From: Solenopsis invicta | Taxonomy: Eukaryota > Arthropoda > Insecta > Hymenoptera > Formicidae | NCBI RefSeq assembly: GCF_016802725.1 | Contig: NC_052667.1 | Location: 19,669,846 to 19,733,845 of the forward strand | Length of the DNA: 64,000 nucleotides | Reading direction: 5' to 3' | Part shown: piece after piece, positions 1-12,500 of the stretch | How positions within the stretch are numbered: position 1 is the first letter of the stretch | Layout: each line of letters begins with the position of its first letter | Position numbers and translations under genes: made by a program | Notes under the pieces: generated by a model | What the model was told of the DNA's origin: nothing | The model's input: only the letters and a program-made list of their open reading frames with translations | Database searches by the model: none

Positions 1-1418
1 GGTAAATTTCTTAAGATAAAGTCATAATAGAGATGGGCAACTACTTATGAATATGAATTGAATCAGGTAAGATTTGATTCGATTCGGATTTGAATTTCTA
101 CGATTTGAATTCGAATTATTCGAATACATTAATAATCATATAAAATCATATTTAAAATGACTTTGTGTTATGTTATTGTAAAATTAGATTTTGAATAATT
201 GTAAGAATATTGAAGAGTAAAAATATTATGATCAAACTTCGAAATCCAGTCTCAAAAAATATCGTTGAATTTATTTACGATTTTTCTATGGTGAGAGTGT
301 TCGTTGGTCGGACGGCTTCAAACTCTGCCAGGAGCGCAATTCGTATGTATGTATGGGGGGGGGGGTATGTATTGAACCTTCCGTACACGTTTTTGAGTGT
401 TAGGTAAGTTATTCCAAAGATTCTACATTTAGATTTTTCAGCGGTCTAAAGGTTAAAGTTGCAAACACCATATTTTTGGAGAGAAATCAAGTTGAAAGTT
501 CAGAGTCCTCTAAATGTCCATTTTCACCAACGTAGATTAATGATTTGATCTCTCATTTTAATTAACTTGTTATTTTTTTCTAATTTTTATAATTAGAAAA
601 GGATAAAGAGTAAATGAAACAGAGATCAAAGTTGATCTACATCAGTGAAAGTGGACATAAATCGCTGTAACGTAAACCAAATTTTTTACAATACATCATT
701 GTAGTCAAATTATTAACAGATGAAACACTCCGATTTTTTTTGTATATAATATATCATAGTTATTATATAATTTATATAAAAACTTAAAATCAAAATATAT
801 TTAATATATTAACAGATTATAATTTATAATAATTAAATAAATAATTAAATAAATAGATATGTATATGTGTGTGTGTATATATATAGTATTATATTTATAC
901 TTGGAATTATCAAAATTATGGGATCAATATTTTTCAGCTAAAAAGTTCATCATATTTAAGCTTTACGATTAAAATTATTGTAATCTAATGATTTGTGACT
1001 TATTTCAAAGATTAAAGTCTCAACTTTAATGTCTATATGACAGCTATTTTTGATAATAATTAATAATTCCATCTTGCTAAACGTAGATTATATGTTGACG
1101 ATTATAAGTTGATCATGAATTTGAAATATATTACAGTATGTACAAAAGATAACTGCTAAATTACTGTTACTATATAGTCACGAAAAATGTAACAAAATCT
1201 CGAACAAAATTTAGTTATACTACATAGTACAAAAGGAACGAAGTTCAATTACAGTTACTAAGAAAAAAAAAACTCATTTAACTTGTAATTTTGTTACAAA
1301 TAACAAGTTCTCTGTATAACAAGTTCTCTGCATATTGAGATTACATTAACGATCAACTTATTGTTGTTAAATAATCAATGACATTATCATTAATTTTTTA
1401 ACGCATAGATGCTTTCAG
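1..1418. other. AT-rich intron or 5' flank of the ABCC4-like gene
   Basis: No coding exon could be supported here. The next base, 1419, begins an internal exon of the ABCC4-like gene, with acceptor AG at 1417-1418, so this stretch is probably the end of an intron. It holds an 11-base G run near 356-366, a small palindromic element at 511-661, and a short duplicated phrase TAACAAGTTCTCTG at about 1302-1330. The N-terminal exon of the transporter was looked for and not found, so it should lie to the left of the window. Confidence 0.5.
511..661. mobile_element. Short inverted-repeat (MITE-like) element
   Basis: The two ends are imperfect inverted repeats of about 50 bp. The left arm starts TAAATGTCCATTTTCACC and runs into GTAGAT and GATCTCTCATTTT. 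The right arm read in reverse gives TTATGTCCACTTTCACTGAT followed by GTAGATCAA and GATCTCTGTTTCAT. The centre is AT-rich with no reading frame. This is the structure of a non-autonomous DNA transposon or fold-back repeat. No clear target-site duplication was identified, so the class is open. Confidence 0.55.
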
Positions 1419-3452
1419 GAATTGGAAGAATGAAGTGTACGCCGCTAAGAAGGACGGCAGAAAACCCAAATTTTTTACAGCTTTGAAAAATATGTTTATA
1501 TGGTCATTTTTTTATTACGGAGGATGGATTTTAATATTATCTTGTATTGTGAGGTAATTCGATATTGTAACAATTATCACTGTTATTCGTTCTTAAATAT
1601 ACATTTTACAGAGTTGCGCAAATATATATTTTGGGTCTGCTTATTTGGCACTTTGATCCAAGATCAATATCTACCCAGGAAAAAGCATATCTCTACGGAT
1701 CCGGTATGATTTTCCTAGGAATATTATCTATTATGCTCAATCATCATACGACTTTAGGTGTACAAGAGATTGGAATGCGAGTGAGAATAGCGAGCTCCTC
1801 TTTAATGTACAGGAAGGTAGTTGGCGTTTTAAAAATCTCTTCTACTCTAACAATAAGTTACCGGATTCCCAGTAAACGGAATGAATTGCAAAGTAATCTA
1901 TTTAAATTCATTTGAATACATTTTGGATTAAATGACATTAATAAGTCATTTCAATTCTATGTCATGGATTGAAATGACTTAATGAATTTAATCCTTTTTT
2001 TTTATATTGAAAAAGTAGGTATCACTTCTTTCAATCCCGTTTTATGAATAAAAATGGATTATATGGCCCGCATCACTTTTTTGGATTAATATAATTTTAA
2101 TCTCACTTGGAGATTAAAATGAATTCAAGGAATGAATTCTTAAATTTTAATTGGATAGAATCGATTCGTGGTCATTGCCGAATCCAAATTCTTGATTTTT
2201 TAAATCCGTTTCTATTCATTTTTAATTTTTTAAATCCATTTCCGTTTCCTGGTGGAGGTTAGGAGATTTTCCTTTAACTTTGTATTTAATTATCACAGAA
2301 AATTTTTTGAAAAGATAAAACTACCATAGATCTTTATATTTTCTTTCTCTAAAAATTCTTCTAAACTAGAAGAAAATCTCTAGCTCTCATTTCTGCTTGT
2401 TCATCTGCTAAGAATCCGTTAAATATCATTTTAATTAATTTTCTCTATAGATATTACGTTTATCCAGCTCTACAATCACTACTTCAGGACAAATTATTAA
2501 TCTTTTATCGAACGACATGTCAAAATTTGAACAGTTGTTTGTATCGTTACATTATATTTGGATCCTACCTATACAAGGATCTATAATTGCATATTTGATA
2601 TGGCAAAACGTTGGAGTTGCTTCATTAGCCGGCGTACTTCTCATGATAATTCAGACTATTCCTCTTCAAGGTAGCGTACACTTATTAGCAAACATACGTG
2701 TCTAAGAAGGAAAAGTCACCTTACCTCGTAAGACGCTAATTTTTTTTATATACTTTGCCAGGATACTTAAGTAGATGGATCTCGAAGTTGCGTTCAAAAA
2801 TTGCAACAAGGACTGATGAGAGAGTGCGCTTGATGTCTGAAATAATCAGTGGCATACAAGTCATTAAAATGTACACCTGGGAGAAACCGTTTGAGGAACT
2901 GGTTAATCGCGCAAGAAAGTTCGTACAAATATTTCAATCTCATTATTATGAAAAAATTTAGGAAATAAATACATTTATCTTTTATCAGGTAATAAATACA
3001 TTATCTTTTATCTAGACACGAAATCGACGTCCTCACGCTGATATCGTATCTGAGAGGTTTTATTTTAGCCACCTGTGTTTTCACGGAAAGGACAACGTTA
3101 TATTTTACAATTATGGCCTATGTACTTCACGGACACTCTGTAACCGCCGATAAAGTATTTACAATGGCACAGTATTTTAATGTTCTTCAACTTACTATGG
3201 CGATATTGTATCCTATGGCTGTAGCGGCAGCTGCCGAAGCATCGGTTTCTGTAAAAAGGATTGAGGTAAAATTAGTTTACTTACAGTCGAGTTAAATAAG
3301 ACCAACTAGTTAAAAAGATCAGATACTGCAAATCAATCAAAGATTGTATGCAAGAGAAATATGTAAATATTATTTCATAAAATCTGAAATATCATATACT
3401 AAGGTTTCTTAATATTTTTCTCATAAATTATTTGCAGTGTTTGAAAGATACT

Positions 3453-3507
<55 letters not shown>

Positions 3508-6500
3508 CAGTATTATTAAATTAATAACTTGAAAAATTACTAAATTATCAATTTGACATTATAATATTAGATACTATTTTAGTTCAGTTTAAAACTGAAT
3601 TTCAAGTCTGAAAGTTGTTGGTTTGAAGTTTAAAGAACTAGAAAATGTATAAATATATAGGGTTGCCCCAGAACATGGATTTTAAAAATCTTTGGTTTGT
3701 CCATGTTTGTCCAGACGACAGTAAAAACTTTTCTGTAACTAATATATAAATAATGAATTTGATTGGACTGCATTAGTGTGTATTTGCACGTTAAACGGCC
3801 GTTGCAGACTAATCTAATCTAATTGTACAAACATAAAACATATCTTTGCTGTACTTTGTGTAGGATGGCCGTGTCTTAATATGAACTAATGCGCACTAAT
3901 GCATTCAATCGAATTCGTTATTTAAAAAGCATATACAATTAGAGCCTTAACTTGGCAAGTTTTTTCTTATAAAATAATAGAAAGAGATAGAAAAGTCTTA
4001 TTTATTCTATTGTTATATCTTTCTTTGTTTAACATTTTATTAAAATTAATATAAAGTAAAATTATTCAAATTTTCTTAAATGATATTTTTTAAAAATGAC
4101 GTTTACGGTGACTACTGCTATTCCGACAGGACTCGTGAAAAAGTAAAATGATGCAAGCTTTATAAAATTGTTAAGAACATAGATCTGGTACTTGACGTAG
4201 TTGTTTTTCGAAATATTGTATTTAAATAAAATGGCAGCTAGTCAAAGTCAATTATAGCTTTTTATTATAAATTTTACGTTTTTGACTACAAAAACCAAGC
4301 ATCGTAAATCATTTTGCGTCAAGCACTAGTTGTTAACATTCCCCCAAAAATGTGCAAAATTACAATCGATCGATCGAGCTGTCTTCAGCGTATGTCACGC
4401 ATTGTAACAATATTTAAATAACGATTTCATTACATATAATCTTTTAATAAAATTTATATATCAAATAATGATTAGTATTGTATATTTTTAATAGAATTTC
4501 TTGTTATTGAACGAGAACAGTCCATTAACTCAATCTTCATCAAACATCACAGAAATAAGTGTTGAAATGAAAAATGTCAGTGCTTCATGGACAACCAATG
4601 CAATTGTACATACGTTACATAATATCAACATTCAAATGAAAGACGAGAAATTTTACGCCATTGTCGGCCCCGTGGGTTCAGGAAAGGTATTTCATTCATT
4701 AAATGTTTTGTAGAAGAAAAATGTTTATATTTATTTTATATTTATTATAATATTTATAATGTAAATTTATTAATTTTATTATACTATATAATTTTACTAT
4801 AAATTATTTTATATTTATTAATTGTTATTTTTGTATTGTTTTGTATTGTATGTATTGTTATTTTATCTTAATTTCAATGTTTATTTTAAAAGAATCTCTA
4901 TGTTTAATTTTCAGAGTTCTTTTCTGCAAGCGATTTTAGGCGAATTAAAATCATCGCAAGGTCAAATACATGTAGATGGCAAAATATCGTATGCCAGTCA
5001 AGAACCCTGGCTATTCGCAGACACAGTACGAAATAATATTCTGTTTGGCCAACCCTTTGATAAAGATAAATATTGGAATGTTGTAAACGTATGTGCTCTT
5101 ACAAAAGACTTTGAACAACTTCCATATGGCGATAAAACTTTGGTCGGTGACAGAGGTACGGCACTCAGCGGTGGACAACGTGCGAGAATTAATTTGGCGA
5201 GGTAAACTTGCGAACAATATTGTGTTGCTACAAAAAAATACATATTATAAATTACTTGAATTAAGTGTAATTATTATTTATTTTTATTATTTAATAAGTT
5301 CATATGTCCATAAATCTATCATAAGCATCAAATTATTTAAAATATGTTCTGAATCCTGAATTTAATATTTCATTCAAAAATATTAAATTAAAACAAAAAA
5401 TTTAATTTATTATTTTGACTTTTTTTCTATAAAACTTTTTTTAATATTCTTCGAAAGTATAAATTTTTTAATGACAATAGGTTTTTCTAAAATTGTTGAT
5501 AAATATATTTGAAGATTATTATCAAGAAACTATTCCAATTGTAAATGTAACTTTGATAAAAATAATGTAAATTACTTATAATGAGAAACGTAAATTGAAT
5601 AATTGAGTCATTTTTCTTAGCAGTAGAATATTTGATATTTTTCTGTGTTTATCTAATATAATTTATATTGTTTACAGAGCCGTTTACAGAGACGCTGATA
5701 TTTATTTATTTGATGATCCTTTATCAGCTGTTGATACTCACGTTGGTAGACACTTATTTAATGAATGCATGAATTATTACTTGCGAAAAAAGATGAGAAT
5801 TCTCGTAACTCATCAACTACAATATTTGAAACAATGCGATTGCATCGTTATTTTTAACAATGTATGTAAAACATTACATATGCATGTATAATCATAATCA
5901 TTTATGAATTCATTTATATATTATTTTATAAATATAATTTAAATAAGTAATAATTAAATTAAAGTTTAATAATAAAATAATTGATTTTAATTAACAAATA
6001 AAATTAATAACTGTAATTAATGAATAAATTAATAATGAATAATAGATATAATTGAATTTTAATAATAAAACATTTAATTATGTGGATTTTTTTAAAAAGG
6101 GTCAAATTGAAGATAAAGGTCCGTTCATAGCCCTTCAAGAAAAACAAACAACCTTTTTGGAAATATTAATGAAAAATGAAGAAACTAATGAAAAGACGGA
6201 GTCATTACAAATTAATACGAAATTTACGCCTGACATAATTCAAAATAATAAAGCTAACGATGAAGACACGGAAGAAGCCGAGCCTCAAGAAACTGAAGAG
6301 CTTCTGGCCAAAGGAAATTTATCGAAATCACTTTATTGGAAATATTTTCGTAGCGGCGGTTCAATCATTATGATCATCAGTGTTCTGTTTTGCACGATTT
6401 TGGCACAAATTGGCTCTAATGGCTCTGACTACTGGGTTAATTATTGGTAAGTTCTTTATGAAAAAGAATCAATTTTCAAGTGAATTCGTCATTTAAAAAA

Positions 6501-9500
6501 TAAGTGAAAAAATCTCACTTTTAGATAATTGAAAAAACCGTTTAATTTTTACAATTGTAGTAACTAAAAAATAACTAAAAGTACGTTTAAAAAACATCAT
6601 TATCTCACATAAAAGTAAATAAAACATTTTTAAAAGTTATTTTGAAAAAGAAAACAATTTTTGAAAATTTTAACTTGTGTTATTTCTTAATGAACTTAGT
6701 ATTTTCGTACGTGTAAAATAGAGGTTTTTATTAAATAGCTTATAATTAGAAAATCCTGTAAATATAATCACAAACTTTTCTGAGGATATATATTTATCAA
6801 TATGTTCATTGTTGATAAATTCATTAAAAAAAAAGCAAACTTGTAATATTGAATGAGTCTAATACACTAGGCTGATTCATTATTGAGTGTATTTTTATGA
6901 AATATAATGTAAGGAAAGTACAGTCACTTGTGATATTTATCATGTGAATGACACTTTCGTAGACCTATTATAATATATAAGAAAGAAAGGCTCAACTAAT
7001 GTGCTTATTGAAAAAACTTGTGAATCTATCTCCCTTGATTCTGAATCCCCCAATATCTTAATTTCAACAATAATTGATTCATGTTTTTCAAATGATCGAT
7101 TCAAGTACAATGAAATTTTATAATATAGGACGAGGCAGGAAGAAATGCGTATCAAAGCTATGGGCGAACAACATCACAATTCAGCAAACAACTTTACAAC
7201 GCCCTTTTCTATACCAAGATCTAATAGACAAATAGAAAATATGTCGAAGATTAATGACGAGTTAGCCGAATTTGTAATGACTACCGACTATTATAAGGAA
7301 GATGTATCTAATGATACTATAGTGTCACAAAATTTTACTATTAATAATACTGTTAGTATTTTTTACTTTTCTATAATATATCTAATTTTATAGTTGTATT
7401 ATTAATATTTTACTACTTCATTTTAAATGAAAATCAGACCGAAATTACAGATGAGAGTGTATATTATCTCGACTCAAGTACAGCTTTATGGATTTATGGA
7501 GGTTTTATCACCATCAGTGTAATAGTATCAACTATGCGAAATTTAATCTTTCTTAAGATATGTATGAATGCTGGCAGAAATTTACATAATTTTATGTTTT
7601 CATGCGTACTTAAAACGCCAATGTCATTCTTCGATAACAACCCGTCCGGTAAGTAATTGGCGATAGCCAATATAATGTGATTATCACATGGAATTTGAAG
7701 ATAATTTTGCTTACATATAGGATGTTCAGAAAATAAGTGAGAAATTTAAAAAATAATTCTAGATGATAAAATAAGACAAAAATTAAGAATAACAAAATTG
7801 TGATTAACGTTTTTTAATTATAAGTATTTAAATATTTAAGTGCTTTAGGTACTTTTTATATGAATATTTAAATATTACAAAAGCAAAGATAACAAAATTT
7901 CAATGGAAACTTCGTTTTTTAATTATAATATCTACATATTCACATAAATACTTTTTATTAATATGTACATATTTGCTTAAATATTTTTTGTTAATATGTA
8001 AAAATTTGTAATTAAACGCAATTTTTATTCGAAAGTTTCTACTTTTTGTCTTTTTATTATCTAGAATCACATCTTAAATTTTTCTCCGACTTTTAAATTG
8101 TACATCTTGTATAATTCACTTTTCTTTAAAGAGTTTGCTAATTTAAAATTGAGGCAAAACATATATATTTTTTTTTCAATATTATAATAGTCATTTAAAG
8201 AACACATTATATTTATTTTGATAATATCGGTTTTAAAAAATTCTAATTGTTGGTTTAAAGATATCTTTAAACAATCTCAAATAGAAAATATATATTTAAA
8301 TAGATATATATTTAAATACATTTAAATATATTATTTTCTATTAGATATTGTTTCCTCTCAACGTATGAGAAAATTACACTAGTTAACAAGGGTTTGTGTA
8401 AGAGCATATGAAGACTGTTTCTAGAGTAATTTTCGACACTGAACTCAAATTTGCATCGAAATATTTCCATTAGGTTTGGTTTTTGAGTATAAAGAAAGAT
8501 ATTTTTTCCAATATATAATAAAATTTTATTGAAATTAGGAAGCAATAATATATTGTCGAAAAACAAAGCAAATAGTTTGAAGTAATCTCAAATATTTTTG
8601 GAATTTGGATTAGTCCTACACAATCTTATTGATATTTTTACACCATAATACAAATAAACAGCTAAATTTTTGCAATATTTACGTGCTTTATTTTTGTATA
8701 AACAATGATACATTCTAACGTCACTATCAGTCAGTGCTACCAAAATGTTATATCTCAAAAATTTGAATAATGAAACTTTTTAAGACTGATTCAAAAATTC
8801 AGCGTCCCAAAATACATTAAAAAAAATTGTTTCTTTTTTTTGTACTACAATTAATATAAAATTTAGAAACTAGTATTATTATTGAATAACGAGAATATAA
8901 TTTTTCGATGAAACTATCTTTTGTAAGTTATATTTAATAACGCTATATAGAGTAACTATCTTATTTGATGAACAAATATGAAATTGAAATACATAGTTAA
9001 TGAATAAATAACAATAATTTAATATAATTACATTTTCAAATAAAAAATTAAATATTTTAATCACATTTGTATAAAAATTAGATCTAAAAGTATCAATTAA
9101 TTTGCAATTTATTATTTTTGTCTAAATTTTAATGTTTTTCTTAAACAGACATTTATTATTGATAATTGTTCCGCGACTGGTGCAGTGATCCTAATCTCAT
9201 TTCAATTTTTAACATTTAAAAATAAAGATATTCTCAAAACAAGAAAATGTTCTTTTTTCTGTACAGGTGCAGATAAATGAGATTTTCACTTTTTTTTAGG
9301 TCGAATTTTAAATCGTTTTTCGAAGGACGTTGGCGCGATAGATGAAATATTGCCCAGCACCATGGTGATGTCTATTCAAATATTCGCGGTGATGATTGGA
9401 ATTTTAATACAAATACTAATTATCAACTGGTGGCTCATATTCGCTGTAATCATTATGCTTTTCTTATATGGCGTAATAAAAGGAATTTATCTTCCAATAG

Positions 9501-12500
9501 CGCAAACTATAAAACGATTAGAAGGAGTTGGTAAATTACTTTACTTCTCTCTAGACAATTTGAAGCTATCTTTTTGGACTTATTTTGTAATAAAATTTAA
9601 CTTCATTTAAATTTTCAGCAAAAAGTCCCGTGTTCTCGCACGTAAACTCTACAATATCAGGTTTGACGACAATACGTTCTACTGGCGCCCAGGAGATGAT
9701 TCGCAAACAATTCGACGAAAATCAAAATTTACACACTAGCACTTACTCATTAATTATCGCAACTGGTACGATGTTTGGTTTCATGTTAGACATAGTATCC
9801 ATGGGATTCATCGCCATCGTTACGTATAGTTTCATCGCGTTGGACGATGGTAAGCTTTTGTTATAAGCAACATGTAATGTGTTTCAAAATTACGTCCACA
9901 CAAATTGTTTACATATCGTTTACATTATGTTTACAAGCAACGTAAATCAAGATTGGACATTTACGAGTAAAATTTAAATAATCTACATTAGGTACATATA
10001 CATAATATAAATTATGCATATACATAATATAAATTATGTTAACTATATTTCACATGTCATGTAAACAAGTTATATGTATATAATCTATATATCATCTATA
10101 TACAATAATCTATATATCATTGAAGATTCAGATTTTATCAGAAATACAGAAAATTATTCATACAGCACAGAAGCTTGCAGGTAACATTGCTTCAACGTTA
10201 CAAACCTCGCATATTGTAATGTTGCAGAGACATTACAAAGAAATTTTTATAATATTATTTTACCAATGTTACATAACGTTTTAACCCTCACACACTGACA
10301 CACTGGGCTCGTGCTGGTTTCGTGCATCCGAGCTGTTTACAAAAATGCTTGGCATTCATCAATTGTTCGCTCTTTCTCTTCTGAATATTTCGAATCTATT
10401 CAACTTCTTGATTTTCGCACATATTTAGTTTTTTTCTTGACTTTCTGGCGTGTCAATTAAAAAAAAATTGTTCAAATTCAATGCATTATGTATCGAAATG
10501 TACACAATTGAAAATAATCGGGTGACGTACACTCATCTGGTAAAATATCAAATCCAATATAGTGTGTTAGCTGAGGATTACAAATATTGTAAAAAAAATG
10601 TTTGACTCATGAATGATATGTGCTAGTGTTACCACGGTAACTCGGCTCGTATTTCGTAATTAAAAAAACACAAGATAAAATATAAATGGCACATCAGCAT
10701 TATAAGATTTTTCATCTAAATCTAATGAAATAATTCTTTGAAAGGGCAAATTCCTAAAATTAACCCTTAAACATAGACTTTTTCATCTTTGTTTGATAGT
10801 TTCATATAATATCCTAATTTTATTATTGTTAATTTTTAATATTATATATTTTTATTTATATATTTTATTAATATAGTCAGATACAGATTAATCTTATCTT
10901 AATTATTTTTTTCTATGTTGTATCATCCAATTTATAACTACTTATATTTATATTGTTTACATGGAAAAGATTCGTCTAAACATAACATAAACAATACATA
11001 AAAAATTCATGTAGATGTAATTTGCGGCACAACCTTATAAATTAATATAAATATAAATTACTATAAATTGAATGACGCAATAAAGAAAAAAGTAATCAAG
11101 TTTTAAGATTGTTATATCGGACTTTAATATTGATAAAATAAAAATATATGTATATTAACAGTTAAACGGAATATAATTTTCACTATTTCTTATGAAATCT
11201 GAATCTTCAATTCATATTCAGAAAATAAGGTGATATCAAATGACATTATTAATAATATCTTAATGACGTCTGTAATATTAACACATTAAAACGTCACTTG
11301 GTTCGCTGGTTAGATTAATTTTAAACTTAAAACTGTTTACATAGTTTATATTGTGTACACGCAATGCAAATTATTTATATTTTATGCGTATAATAGGCTT
11401 TCTACAATAAGCTATTAGTTGGTATCATAAGTCATAAGCCATAAAAATTGACCAATTACAGTCAAATGTGAAGAGAATATTCGACTGTGTTTGATCAATT
11501 CTTATGGCTTATGACTTATGATACCGACTGATAGCTTGTTGTAGAAATTCTAGTTACAATTTTGGTTGTAGCCGAAATGGGATACACTCCTCCGATTGAG
11601 CTGACTTTATAAGTAATTTAACGTTTTTACAAAAACACATCGTCGTTTTGAATCACCTTGTATATCATAAAATATATTTATGATATATGTATAGTAATTA
11701 TATTTACAAAGATCCCATCTTTGGGTTTTGTATAGCTTAATAGATACAAAATAAAAAAGAAAAAATTGTACTGAATGTCCAAACCAGATTACTTTTCGTG
11801 AGCTGATCGTGAGAGTAGGTCAAACTGAACAAAAAAAGTCCTGTATCATTTTGCTAATTGAGTAATAATTAATGAAATATTAATTATTAAAGATAGCAAA
11901 ATTTGCCCTTGCTAGCGATAATAAGAACACGCTGACTAAATCGGCGATTTTCAGTAATTAATATCTCATTAATTATAGCGAAGTTTGCAAAATGGTAGAG
12001 GACTTTTCTGCTCAATTTGATCTGTTCTATCAGCCCACGAGAGAGATAATCTGGTTATTACCGAAAACCCTGTATAATATTTTTCTTTATTTTTTATTTT
12101 TTAAACTATACAAAACCCGAAGATGGGATTTTTATAAATAATTATTATATCAAACAATATTACTTGTAAAGTTTCAGCCTAGAAGGGAGAGAGGTTTGTT
12201 TCTCATTTCGGACAACAATTTCATCAATTATGATGTATTTGAAATACCAGAATATATGGATCTCTTTGCTATTGCTAGGAAACACTTTCGCCGGAAATGT
12301 CGGTTTGGCGCTCTCGCAAGTGCTCATTTTGTGCAATATGGTACAGCACGGAATACGTCAAGTTACCGAGACGATGACACAGATGACGAGCGTAGAGAGG
12401 ATAATGCAATTCACTGATCTTGAGAAAGAAGGTCCATTCGAGAGTAACCCCACGGACAAACCACCGAGTAGTTGGCCCTCCAAGGGTGAAATTAAATTCG

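Noticed and set aside
10281..10330. TTAACCCTCACACACTG as a possible piggyBac end
   Set aside because: No matching inverse end with TTAA was found within a reasonable distance.
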